A DNA stretch of 6,366 nucleotides from Thermoplasmata archaeon (GCA_021796175.1 JAJYOM010000093.1:1-6366), one strand, 5' to 3'. Counted from the first letter of the stretch, positions 1-5,386 are shown. The notes: generated from the letters alone by a model not told the origin. Numbers and translations are program-made.

Positions 1-2
1 CG

Positions 3-818
3 GCTGGCAGCGGGACAGAGGAGGAAGGGTTTGCAGACCTCGAAGCCTACGGCCTCAGGGAGCTGCATCATTACAGCGATCAGAAACTGGAGGGGGAGGT
101 GAAAGATGCACGTGAAGTCTACAGTGAATTCAGGAAAAACTGTATTGACAGCAATCGCTGGACTGATCCGGCGGAAGTGAGGCGACATGCAGCATCTCTA
201 ATTTCCACCGGTTACTTCTCGACCGTCCACGGTCTGGGAAGTATACTCGCAGCAGTCGAGCGCGCGAGGGAAAACGATCTGGAGGTTCTCGATGTCCTTC
301 CGACAATAAGCAGTCAGCAGTCGCTGGCATCTTCTCACCGGGCACTCAGTGAACTCACAGATGAACTGATCACCGTGGAAGATGTTGAGGACCAGCCAAT
401 TTATGTCGACAGGGAACTCAACTGGAACGTATACGCTCTATCGAACGGCAGCGTGTGGAGGAGACATCTGCTCGACGGTGGTGGCGTCAGGGATGTCGAG
501 AAAGTGACCATTGATACTGAGAACATAGCCATATCAGCCGATGGCGAGTCGGCACTGAAGTCGTACTCAACACTTACCAATGCGAGAGACGGTTTCCTCG
601 GTTTCGTCTACTACCTGGTTGATGACGCTGACTATGAAGTGGATGTAGTTTCAACTTACCTGGAGAACATGGCTATGACTCAGCTCGACCTTCTGCTGAG
701 ATCCAGCATAGTCATGCCAGCAGGCGAGGGAGGCATCGGCCGGAGCCAGGCGATGGAGGGAATGGTGTACCTGGACATGGATATGCACGACGCCCCGACC
801 ATCGGCTCTGTTATCTAG
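3..818 (+). CDS. Unrecognised acidic protein, C-terminal part (5' end outside window)
   Basis: The frame is open from the left edge to the TAG at 816-818 and gives at least 271 residues. A GTG at 99 could serve as a start, preceded by a purine-rich GGGGGAG. However, the 32 upstream codons are uninterrupted and read as ordinary protein (AGSGTEEEGFADLEAYGLRE...), so I take the gene as truncated by the window edge. I do not recognise the family. The visible part is rich in Asp and Glu, has no membrane segment, signal peptide or Cys cluster, and looks like a soluble mixed alpha/beta protein. One helical stretch near GYFSTVHGLGSILAAVERA is followed by a more beta-rich region with a WNVYALSNGSVWRR segment. 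It lies in the same direction as the lsm operon but is separated from it by about 65 nt containing a promoter, so it is probably a separate transcription unit. Reality as a gene is supported by length and codon regularity; function is unknown. Confidence 0.75.
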   Translation, partial: AGSGTEEEGFADLEAYGLRELHHYSDQKLEGEVKDAREVYSEFRKNCIDSNRWTDPAEVRRHAASLISTGYFSTVHGLGSILAAVERARENDLEVLDVLPTISSQQSLASSHRALSELTDELITVEDVEDQPIYVDRELNWNVYALSNGSVWRRHLLDGGGVRDVEKVTIDTENIAISADGESALKSYSTLTNARDGFLGFVYYLVDDADYEVDVVSTYLENMAMTQLDLLLRSSIVMPAGEGGIGRSQAMEGMVYLDMDMHDAPTIGSVI

Positions 819-848
819 TTGACTGTCAGTAAACCCCGGCCTGAAACA

Positions 849-860
849 AAAGTTTAATAA
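849..860 (+). promoter_or_regulatory. TATA box of the lsm-rpl37e-purF operon
   Basis: The AT-rich AAAGTTTAATAA in the short gap after the upstream gene has the form of an archaeal TATA box, with a purine-rich GAAACA just before it that could act as BRE. Its centre is about 27 nt upstream of the ATG at 884, the spacing expected for a leaderless transcript beginning at that ATG. The same spacing argues against the ATG at 872, which would lie upstream of the predicted transcription start. The transcription start is inferred. Confidence 0.6.
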
Positions 861-883
861 CTGCCGGAAAAATGACTTTAGCC

Positions 884-1108
884 ATGACGAATGTTCTCAA
901 ACCACTGGCTTTCCTCGGCCAGGCGATTGAGTCGCAGGTGATGGTCGAACTGAAGGGAAACAGGGGATACAGGGGAACACTCGACGGTTATGACCCGCAC
1001 ATGAACCTTGTACTGCGCAACGCAGAGGAGCTTGTGAACAACGAAGTTGTGCGGAAGCTTGAGGTAACTATTGTCCGGGGCGACAATGTTATATATATCT
1101 CACCCTAG
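884..1108 (+). CDS. lsm: Archaeal Sm-like (LSm/SmAP) RNA-binding protein
   Basis: This encodes a 74-aa Sm-fold protein. Archaeal members assemble into homoheptameric rings that bind U-rich single-stranded RNA and act in RNA metabolism (family knowledge). Visible signs are the Sm1 motif with VELKGNRGYRGTLDGYDPHMNLVL, including the Asp-x-His-x-Asn signature of the uridine pocket, and the Sm2 motif VRGDNVIYIS near the C-terminus with the Arg-Gly-Asp that completes it. Length matches the family. A start at 872 would add four residues (MTLA). I prefer ATG 884 because the TATA box at 849-860 predicts transcription beginning there, and because MTNVLKPL aligns with the usual family N-terminus. The stop is followed 14 nt later by rpl37e. 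An LSm gene next to L37e is a recurrent archaeal arrangement and supports cotranscription. Confidence 0.95.
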   Translation: MTNVLKPLAFLGQAIESQVMVELKGNRGYRGTLDGYDPHMNLVLRNAEELVNNEVVRKLEVTIVRGDNVIYISP

Positions 1109-1122
1109 GTCCAGTGAACATC

Positions 1123-1287
1123 ATGAGTAAGGGAACTCCATCTCAGGGCAAACATAATACAAACAAGACGCACATAGTCTGCAGGAGATGCGGGAAGCGC
1201 TCCTACAACATCAAAGGATACTGCGCATCCTGTGGGTACGGAAAGAAATCGACCGTCAGATCCTACAGCTGGGCAAAGGCCCACTAG
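1123..1287 (+). CDS. rpl37e: Large-subunit ribosomal protein L37e
   Basis: This is a 54-aa basic protein starting MSKGTPSQGKHNTNKTHIVC and ending SYSWAKAH. It is a zinc-ribbon protein of the archaeal/eukaryotic large ribosomal subunit. Zinc ligands are Cys20 and Cys23 (CRRC) and Cys34 and Cys37 (CASC), followed by the conserved GYGKKSTVRSYSWAK tail. The length is normal for the family. The ATG at 1123 is chosen because it gives the canonical N-terminus. An in-frame GTG at 1114 would add VNI, and the GTGA there may instead be a weak Shine-Dalgarno match 5 nt before the ATG. The gene lies between lsm (14-nt gap) and purF (3-nt gap), so translational coupling is likely. It is easily missed because of its size. 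Confidence 0.95.
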   Translation: MSKGTPSQGKHNTNKTHIVCRRCGKRSYNIKGYCASCGYGKKSTVRSYSWAKAH

Positions 1288-1290
1288 GCG

Positions 1291-2769
1291 ATGAGGGATT
1301 TGTCCGCCGACAGGGCCGAAGACAAGTGCGGCGTTGTTGGAATTTCATCAGATGAAAATGTTGCCTCTTATCTTTACGCCAGCCTGAGGATTCTTCAGCA
1401 TCGGGGCCAGAACAGCGCGGGCATAGCCGTCAGTTCCGACCAGGAAACCATAAAAGCAGTCAGGGGAATGGGCCTTGCTCACGAGGTATTCAATGCAGAG
1501 AACCTTTCCTCCCTGACTGGCCGATCTGGCATTGGTCATGTACGCTACCCCACAACGGGGGATGACATGCTTGAAAACGTACAGCCGCTTGTTCTGAGTT
1601 CAGGAGTGGGTGATGTTGCGCTTGCTCACAACGGCGACATAGTCAACTCCGAAAGGTTAAGGGAAAAGCTTGAGGACGAGGGGTGGGCGTTTTTCTCCAC
1701 CACTGATACTGAGCTGGTCATCAGAATGATTGTGAACGAGCTCAAGGACCTTATCGATCCCGTGAAGGCAGTCAGAAACGCCCTGAAAAGAATAGAGGGC
1801 GGTTATGCCTTTACGCTCATGATAGGATCAAAGGTTTTTGGCATCAGGGATCCCCTGGGCATAAGGCCGCTCGTTCTGGGAAGGATCCCAGGCGGCTTCG
1901 CCGTGGCAAGTGAGAGTGTGGTTTTTGAAATGCTCGGCGGCAGCCTGATCAGGGATGTTCAGCCGGGTGAGATAGTTGAGCTGACAACCGAGGATTATGT
2001 CTCATATTCTGCTCCCTCACTCGGAGAAAAGGCAAACTGCATGTTCGAATATGTCTACTTCGCCAGACCGGACAGCGTAATCGACGGCAGGTCGGTATTC
2101 GATGTCAGGGTGGAAGTGGGACGCATGCTTGCAAAGGAGAGGCCAGTTGAAGCCGATGTCGTGATCCCGGTCCCCGACTCGGGCAGGACACATGCGATAG
2201 GCTTCTGCGAGGAATCGGGCATACCGATGTCCGAGGGGCTGATGAAAAACCGCTTTGTGGAAAGAACGTTCATTCTGCCGGACCAGAAGGCACGTGAGGC
2301 GGGTGTGAGAATGAAGCTGAATCCGATTCGCTCAGTGATTAAGGGGAAGCGCGTAGTCATTATCGATGACAGCATTGTCCGTGGCACCACAATGCGCCAG
2401 ATAGTTCAGATGGTAAGGGAGGCGGGCGCAACCGAAGTACATGTGAGGATTGGCTGCCCCAGGATCATCGCACCCTGCTATTACGGCATTGATATGAAGA
2501 CGAGGAACCAGTTCATTGCCACGGGGAGGACCGAAGCTGAAATTGCAAAGGAAATCACTGCTGACAGCCTCGGCTACATCAGCATCGAGGGGCTGGTGAA
2601 GGCAATAGGCTCCAAGCACGCCGAGCTATGCTTGGGCTGTGTTACCGCAGAATATCCAACGCGGGTTCCGGGTGAAAGAATGCGCTTCCAGAGAAGCATT
2701 GAAAGTTACAGCGAGTCGCAGATCAGGCACGAAGTGGCCACCCGTGTAGATGCCCGGATAGATTCCTGA
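1291..2769 (+). CDS. purF: Amidophosphoribosyltransferase (glutamine-PRPP amidotransferase)
   Basis: This 492-aa enzyme catalyses the first committed step of purine synthesis: PRPP plus glutamine gives 5-phosphoribosylamine, glutamate and pyrophosphate. The N-terminal Ntn-hydrolase glutaminase domain (about 13-240) starts at Cys13 in CGVVGI, so a 12-residue propeptide must be removed to free the nucleophile. Other glutaminase marks are LQHRGQNSAG (36-45), Arg85 in VRYPTTG, Asn114-Gly115 in HNGD, and Asp139 in TTDTE. The C-terminal phosphoribosyltransferase domain has the flexible loop KNRFVERTF (319-327) and the PRPP loop VVIIDDSIVRGTT (355-367). Cys250, Cys396, Cys447 and Cys450 match the four ligands of the 4Fe-4S cluster in the Bacillus-type enzyme, so this is the propeptide plus iron-sulfur class. 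The length is typical. ATG 1291 lies 3 nt after the rpl37e stop, which implies the same operon. Confidence 0.97.
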   Translation: MRDLSADRAEDKCGVVGISSDENVASYLYASLRILQHRGQNSAGIAVSSDQETIKAVRGMGLAHEVFNAENLSSLTGRSGIGHVRYPTTGDDMLENVQPLVLSSGVGDVALAHNGDIVNSERLREKLEDEGWAFFSTTDTELVIRMIVNELKDLIDPVKAVRNALKRIEGGYAFTLMIGSKVFGIRDPLGIRPLVLGRIPGGFAVASESVVFEMLGGSLIRDVQPGEIVELTTEDYVSYSAPSLGEKANCMFEYVYFARPDSVIDGRSVFDVRVEVGRMLAKERPVEADVVIPVPDSGRTHAIGFCEESGIPMSEGLMKNRFVERTFILPDQKAREAGVRMKLNPIRSVIKGKRVVIIDDSIVRGTTMRQIVQMVREAGATEVHVRIGCPRIIAPCYYGIDMKTRNQFIATGRTEAEIAKEITADSLGYISIEGLVKAIGSKHAELCLGCVTAEYPTRVPGERMRFQRSIESYSESQIRHEVATRVDARIDS

Positions 2770-2777
2770 CCGTACAG

Positions 2778-2787
2778 TAATATTTAT
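2778..2787 (+). promoter_or_regulatory. TATA box of the tRNA-Ala gene
   Basis: TAATATTTAT lies just after the purF stop, centred about 35 nt before the first tRNA base. A start 26 nt downstream of its centre would leave a 5' leader of several nucleotides, which RNase P would remove. It gives the tRNA its own promoter, separate from the purF operon. Confidence 0.55.
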
Positions 2788-2817
2788 GCTCAGAACGGCT
2801 TAGCACAAAAACGTAAT

Positions 2818-2890
2818 GGGCCGGTAGATCAGTTGGAAGATCGCTACCTTGGCATGGTAGAGGCCACGGGTTCAAATCCCGCCCGGTCCA
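2818..2890 (+). tRNA. tRNA-Ala (anticodon GGC)
   Basis: This is a 73-nt tRNA that folds by eye. The acceptor is GGGCCGG with CCGGTCC and includes G3:U70, the alanine identity pair, plus discriminator A. Positions 8-9 are TA. The D stem is GATC/GATC with loop AGTTGGAA carrying the GG pair. The anticodon stem is CTACC/GGTAG with loop TTGGCAT, anticodon GGC at 2851-2853. The variable loop is five bases. The T arm has loop TTCAAAT; its outermost pair (2866 with 2882) is an A-C mismatch, the only flaw. CCA is not encoded and there is no intron. A short T-run at 2892-2895 probably ends transcription. The last 18 nt of the gene are repeated at 4524-4541 with one mismatch, so the gene was used as an integration site but stays whole on the left side. 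Confidence 0.95.
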
Positions 2891-2908
2891 CTTTTCAAGA
2901 TTGGCAGA
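2873..2908 (+). repeat. Left attachment-site repeat (attL), tRNA-Ala 3' end
   Basis: Compared with 4524-4559, these 36 bases differ at only three positions. The stretch 2878-2899 is identical to 4529-4550 (22 bases). The repeat starts in the T loop, runs through the 3' acceptor strand and discriminator, and continues over the TTTT terminator into the flank. Integration between such repeats restores both a complete tRNA and its terminator. This is the usual location of attachment sites for tyrosine-recombinase-type integrative elements. Confidence 0.85.
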
Positions 2909-2946
2909 CATTCGAAGTCTGGCTCGCATCAGGGATGTTCATACTG

Positions 2947-4389
2947 TCACTTCTTCATCTTTTCCAATGACTTCCTTAAGTCCTCAATATCCATGAGCAA
3001 TGTGTCCGTGTCCGTCACGCCAATATTGCCTGAGAATCCGGATTTCGAGAACACTGCGTAGGAAATCCTGCTGTTCGGGCGCTGCTTGATAACTGCTTTC
3101 GATTTTTCTTTCAGCCTGTGTATGATATCGACACTGGTGCGTCTGCCTGACCACTTGCATTCTGCAAATAACAGTTCATCCCTTTCAGCCGAATATGCGA
3201 CAATATCGATCTCTTCCATGTCTTTGCCGGGACTCTTTGCCCTGTTCCTTCCCCACCATCTTGAGGCCTTGCTGAAGGGTCTTCCGATGATGCCATCAAC
3301 AACGAGCTCTCGCATCAACTGCTCAAACTGCTCTCCTGAAAAGGTGCCGAAATCTTCCTTTATCCTCTCAAGGACATCATGAGACCGTGATATCTCTATT
3401 TCACTCCTGTTGGGCAGGACATACCTCAACCAGAATTTGAGATAAGGATCGGTGATACGGTACAACCTCCTTTTGAATTTCTCAGGCGCACCAAAAGGTA
3501 TCTCGGGAGAAATGAGTTCAAGGGACATCATCACATCCATGTACTTGGACACCATGCTCTTGTCAAGTCCGGTATAGTCACTTATTTCGCCGAGTTTGTT
3601 GTTGCCCTTGGCTATTGATTTCAGTATGAGCATGTAATTTCTTGGCTCCCGCAACTCTGTCCTGAGGAGAAATTCAGCCTCCTCATAGAGCGGAGCCCCC
3701 TTCGAAAGTATTTTCTCAAATACGTTATCCCAGAAAGATAGATTCTGATCGAACTTCAACAGGTAATCCGGTACTCCGCCCAATACGAAGTACGTTCTGC
3801 AGAGATCCTCGAATCCAAGAGGTATGAGATCCTTAATCTGGCGAAACTTCAGAGGGTTCAGTTGCAGCTGTCCGGTTCTCCTGCCGTACAGCGGGCTTCT
3901 GTATGACAGTATCTCATTTTCCATCATGCTGATTGACGATCCTGAAAGTATCAGCATGACCCCTGCTTCGTCAGGGAACGTATCGTATATCTTCTGAAAA
4001 ACTGACGGGATAGATTTGTTTGCCTCAATCAGATACGGAAACTCATCAAATGCAACCACTAATTTCGACTTTCTGTATCTTTCCTGAAAAGTCTTGTTGG
4101 CGGACAGCATTGAAAAGAAGGAGAACCAGTCGGAGTACAGTCCGCCGCGTATTCCCGGGTCCCGGAGAAACGCGGCCATTATTCCCTGGAAGCTCCTTAT
4201 GTTCTCTCTGTCGCCCTCATTTGTGGCAAGAAAGTAAAGTCCTTTCCCATCAGTGAATCTGCGTATCAACTCCGTTTTGCCAACACGTCTTCGTCCGTAG
4301 ATTACAAAGAGGCTTTTGCCTTTTTCAGCATAGTCTTTCCTCAGTATCGCGAGTTCTTCCTTCCTGTCAACGAAGATTCGTTGAGACAT
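2947..4389 (-). CDS. Archaeal P-loop ATPase with C-terminal DUF234 nuclease-like domain
   Basis: This 480-aa protein is complete and is the only gene between the tRNA repeats. Its N-terminal ATPase has the opening RIFVDRKEELAIL, Walker A GRRRVGKT (32-39), Walker B LVVAFDEF with Asp115-Glu116, a sensor-like LILSGSS (146-152), and the family signature SPLYGRRTGQ (165-174). GGVPDYL follows at 204-210. Residues about 250-300 look like a winged helix (LGEISDYTGLDKSMVSKYM). The C-terminal domain (about 310-470) is DUF234. EIDIVA (Asp395) and FAECKW (Glu410, Lys412) give a PD-(D/E)XK-like active site, so the nuclease core looks intact. This belongs to the archaeal ATPase (Arch_ATPase) family, which is expanded in archaea and poorly understood; roles in mobility or defence are proposals, not established. 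It converges on the tRNA. ATG 4389 fits a leaderless start about 28 nt below a TATA box. No membrane segment is seen. Confidence 0.93.
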   Translation of the reverse strand: MSQRIFVDRKEELAILRKDYAEKGKSLFVIYGRRRVGKTELIRRFTDGKGLYFLATNEGDRENIRSFQGIMAAFLRDPGIRGGLYSDWFSFFSMLSANKTFQERYRKSKLVVAFDEFPYLIEANKSIPSVFQKIYDTFPDEAGVMLILSGSSISMMENEILSYRSPLYGRRTGQLQLNPLKFRQIKDLIPLGFEDLCRTYFVLGGVPDYLLKFDQNLSFWDNVFEKILSKGAPLYEEAEFLLRTELREPRNYMLILKSIAKGNNKLGEISDYTGLDKSMVSKYMDVMMSLELISPEIPFGAPEKFKRRLYRITDPYLKFWLRYVLPNRSEIEISRSHDVLERIKEDFGTFSGEQFEQLMRELVVDGIIGRPFSKASRWWGRNRAKSPGKDMEEIDIVAYSAERDELLFAECKWSGRRTSVDIIHRLKEKSKAVIKQRPNSRISYAVFSKSGFSGNIGVTDTDTLLMDIEDLRKSLEKMKK

Positions 4390-4412
4390 AAGTATTATAC
4401 TTTATACTCAAC

Positions 4413-4421
4413 CAATTTAAA
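4413..4421 (-). promoter_or_regulatory. TATA box of the ATPase-nuclease gene
   Basis: Read on the minus strand this is TTTAAATTG, centred about 28 nt before the ATG at 4389. That predicts transcription starting at or next to the start codon. A second TATA-like AGTATAAAG lies nearer the gene (about 4398-4406), but it is too close to the ATG to give a complete message. It could instead serve rightward transcription toward the hairpin at 4433-4475. Confidence 0.5.
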
Positions 4422-4432
4422 CACTTTTCTAC

Positions 4433-4475
4433 CACTCTGCTGCCTGTGAAGTATAGCCATCTCAGGTGGAGAGTG
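4433..4475 (+). other. Imperfect inverted repeat / possible structured RNA in element right arm
   Basis: CACTCT (4433-4438) pairs with AGAGTG (4470-4475). After a single bulged G at 4439, CTGCCTG-like bases 4440-4446 pair with 4463-4469 through five Watson-Crick and two G-U pairs, giving 13 pairs around a 16-nt loop. Both wobbles are G-U only when the plus strand is the RNA; on the minus strand they become C-A mismatches. A TATA-like TACTTTATAC at 4398-4407 lies about 30 nt upstream. It may be a small RNA, or a DNA structure used in recombination. There is no sequence match to a known RNA family that I recognise. Confidence 0.35.
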
Positions 4476-4479
4476 TCTT

Positions 4480-4489
4480 GCGTTAACGC
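4480..4489. repeat. 10-bp perfect palindrome GCGTTAACGC
   Basis: This perfect dyad sits 5 nt beyond the hairpin and about 35 nt before the right attachment repeat, in the non-coding right arm of the element. It could be a binding site for a regulator or recombination protein. Nothing else identifies it. Confidence 0.35.
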
Positions 4490-4523
4490 TCATATTACTC
4501 TTGCTTCCAGCTGATTTTCAGTG

Positions 4524-4559
4524 CAAAACCCGCCCGGTCCACTTTTCAAGTTTGACAGA
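4524..4559 (+). repeat. Right attachment-site repeat (attR), tRNA-Ala 3' fragment
   Basis: This is the second copy of the tRNA-Ala 3' end and its flank, with 33 of 36 bases matching 2873-2908. Upstream of it the tRNA body is absent: positions 4500-4523 cannot supply the anticodon or D arms. It is therefore a displaced 3' fragment, not a second tRNA gene. Confidence 0.85.
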
Positions 4560-4666
4560 TGATCCAGGTCTTGTTCACAGTTCAAACTCCCAGAAATAAA
4601 GGCATTTGGTGCTCTATCATTGTGTGGCAGTTCGATCACTCTGTTGTCCAGCCTCCATCTCATGGG
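4560..4666. other. Non-coding stretch between attR and the regulator promoter
   Basis: The gene-free region 4390-4728 is about 340 nt. Its left part is the element's right arm and the attR repeat. This remaining stretch shows no convincing gene; the short reading frames here have no family resemblance or start signals. I see no repeat or RNA in it. It is probably the chromosomal flank that lay downstream of the tRNA before integration. Confidence 0.5.
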
Positions 4667-4678
4667 GCATATATATGC
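4667..4678 (+). promoter_or_regulatory. Palindromic TATA-like promoter element of the HTH_10 regulator
   Basis: GCATATATATGC is a perfect 12-bp palindrome containing a TATA-type core, centred about 57 nt before the ATG at 4729. A start 26 nt downstream would fall near 4698, giving a leader of about 30 nt that includes the Shine-Dalgarno-like GGGAGG at 4712-4717. Its symmetry means it could also be a regulator site or drive leftward transcription. Confidence 0.45.
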
Positions 4679-4687
4679 AGGATTAAC

Positions 4688-4706
4688 GTATCAGGAGAGT
4701 TGATAC
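4688..4706. promoter_or_regulatory. Operator-like dyad GTATCA-N7-TGATAC
   Basis: Two perfect 6-bp half-sites are separated by 7 nt, so their centres are 13 bp apart. The dyad covers the predicted transcription start of the downstream regulator, about 10 bp below its TATA-like box. A protein bound here would block initiation, so autoregulation by the HTH_10 protein is a reasonable guess. Short dyads also occur by chance. Confidence 0.35.
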
Positions 4707-4728
4707 ATATTGGGAGGACCATGACTTC

Positions 4729-5352
4729 ATGCCCGGGAACAAAAGAGATCTGATTGAAGCTGATATCGTTGCGGAAAAGCCAAGTTGCCCGATTCTATCC
4801 CTCCTAGAGAATACCAATATGCAATTCAGAATCGAAAGGCTGAATGCCGGAAAAGAAAAGACAAATCATCTCGTTTCAGTGGAAGGGATGGATGCCGACA
4901 CGTATTCCGCTCTCCGGAGGAGATCATCTGGCGCGACCAGGGTGAACTCCGACACCTGCTGGCTGCTTACGAAGAGTTGCGAAGTGTGCAGGCTAATAGC
5001 CGAAGAGAGGGCAATATCCATTAACATAAGGCCGGCGGTGAATAGCGCGCTGCGATACAGGATTATAATTCCAGAAAGATCGACTTTCGCTATGTTCACG
5101 AAAGGTCTGGAACAGACAGGTCTGAAGTTCAAGATTTCGCGGATAGAGGCGGGCCATGAGACCCTTCATCTGACGAAGAGACAGAAACAGGTGATTGCAA
5201 TGGCATACACGGGCGGATATTTCGATGTAGACAGGTGCATGACAATGACCGAGCTTGCTGAAGATCTCGGTGTAAGCGTCAGGACAGTTCAGGAAATTCT
5301 CAGGCGTGGCCTGAGGAAAATCATAGACAGGTATATGTTTGAAGAGGCATAA
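4729..5352 (+). CDS. HTH_10 (bacterio-opsin activator-like) transcriptional regulator
   Basis: This is a 207-aa protein with a C-terminal HTH_10 domain at about 147-203. LTKRQKQVIAMAYTGGYFDV is followed by MTELAEDLGVSVRTVQEILRRG, the recognition helix-turn-helix, then LRKIIDRYMF. The preceding part (about 30-142) resembles the sensory region common in this archaeal family. It has a thiol cluster Cys77-x6-Cys84-x2-Cys87 (CWLLTKSCEVC) and a strand-rich RYRIIIPERSTFAMF...GLKFKISRIEAG segment. The Cys cluster suggests metal or redox sensing, which is an inference. ATG 4729 is the first in-frame start after the stop at 4684, with GGGAGG 11 nt upstream. A closer ATG at 4721 is out of frame. Met31 is an alternative start without a ribosome binding site. 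The target genes are unknown; the adjacent DUF1059 gene in the same direction is one candidate. Confidence 0.85.
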   Translation: MPGNKRDLIEADIVAEKPSCPILSLLENTNMQFRIERLNAGKEKTNHLVSVEGMDADTYSALRRRSSGATRVNSDTCWLLTKSCEVCRLIAEERAISINIRPAVNSALRYRIIIPERSTFAMFTKGLEQTGLKFKISRIEAGHETLHLTKRQKQVIAMAYTGGYFDVDRCMTMTELAEDLGVSVRTVQEILRRGLRKIIDRYMFEEA

Positions 5353-5358
5353 GAAACC

Positions 5359-5370
5359 CACACATGTGTG
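5359..5370. promoter_or_regulatory. 12-bp palindrome CACACATGTGTG between the regulator and DUF1059 genes
   Basis: This is a perfect palindrome 7 nt after the regulator stop and 8 nt before the TATA-like CTTTTTATG of the next gene. It could be an operator or activator site just upstream of the TATA box. Alternatively it is a weak terminator, a 4-bp stem with a CATG loop followed by the T-run at 5379-5383. The sequence does not decide between these. Confidence 0.35.
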
Positions 5371-5377
5371 TGTCTAT

Positions 5378-5386
5378 CTTTTTATG
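5378..5386 (+). promoter_or_regulatory. TATA box of the DUF1059 gene
   Basis: CTTTTTATG is centred about 33 nt before the ATG at 5416, which predicts a leader of only a few nucleotides. It supports the 5416 start over the ATG at 5368, which lies upstream of this box. Confidence 0.45.

Larger units (their letters stand above)
2878..4550. mobile_element. Small tRNA-Ala-integrated element carrying one ATPase-nuclease gene
   Basis: The element is bounded by direct repeats of the tRNA-Ala 3' end at 2873-2908 and 4524-4559, offset by exactly 1651 bp, which is the size of the inserted unit. Inside are a short left arm (2909-2946), one gene on the minus strand (2947-4389), and a non-coding right arm (4390-4523) with dyad structures. 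No integrase, relaxase or replication gene is visible in any frame. The intact tRNA is on the left and only its 3' fragment on the right, as expected after integration into the tRNA 3' end. It could be a satellite mobilised in trans, a decayed larger element, or a cassette moved by its own ATPase-nuclease. Boundaries come from the repeats; mobility is inferred. Confidence 0.7.

Noticed and set aside
872..883. ATG 872 as the lsm start
   Set aside because: It lies upstream of the transcription start predicted from the TATA box and adds residues not typical of the family. It remains possible if the promoter is elsewhere.
2723..2929. Minus-strand reading frame of 68 codons over the tRNA
   Set aside because: It is the antisense of the tRNA and purF end. 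Peptides of the type GRDLNPWPLPCQ are a common artefact of translating tRNA genes backwards.
1948..2941. 14-base exact match ATCAGGGATGTTCA at 1948-1961 (in purF) and 2928-2941 (left arm of the element)
   Set aside because: A single 14-mer match is not far from chance in a window this size, and no extension of similarity is seen on either side.
4448..4513. Short frame from the GTG at 4448 (VKYSHLRWRVSC...) considered as an integrase remnant
   Set aside because: It lacks recognisable tyrosine-recombinase motifs and is only about 22 codons, so it cannot be supported.
4521..4560. Second tRNA gene at the right repeat
   Set aside because: Only the 3' acceptor and part of the T arm are present. 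No anticodon or D arm can be built from upstream bases.
4559..4753. 64-codon plus-strand frame after attR
   Set aside because: No ribosome binding site or family resemblance. It overlaps the promoter and start of the HTH_10 gene and fits chance.
4993..5361. 122-codon minus-strand frame opposite the HTH_10 gene
   Set aside because: It is fully antisense to a gene with a clear domain, has no promoter-like upstream sequence, and its composition reads as a shadow.
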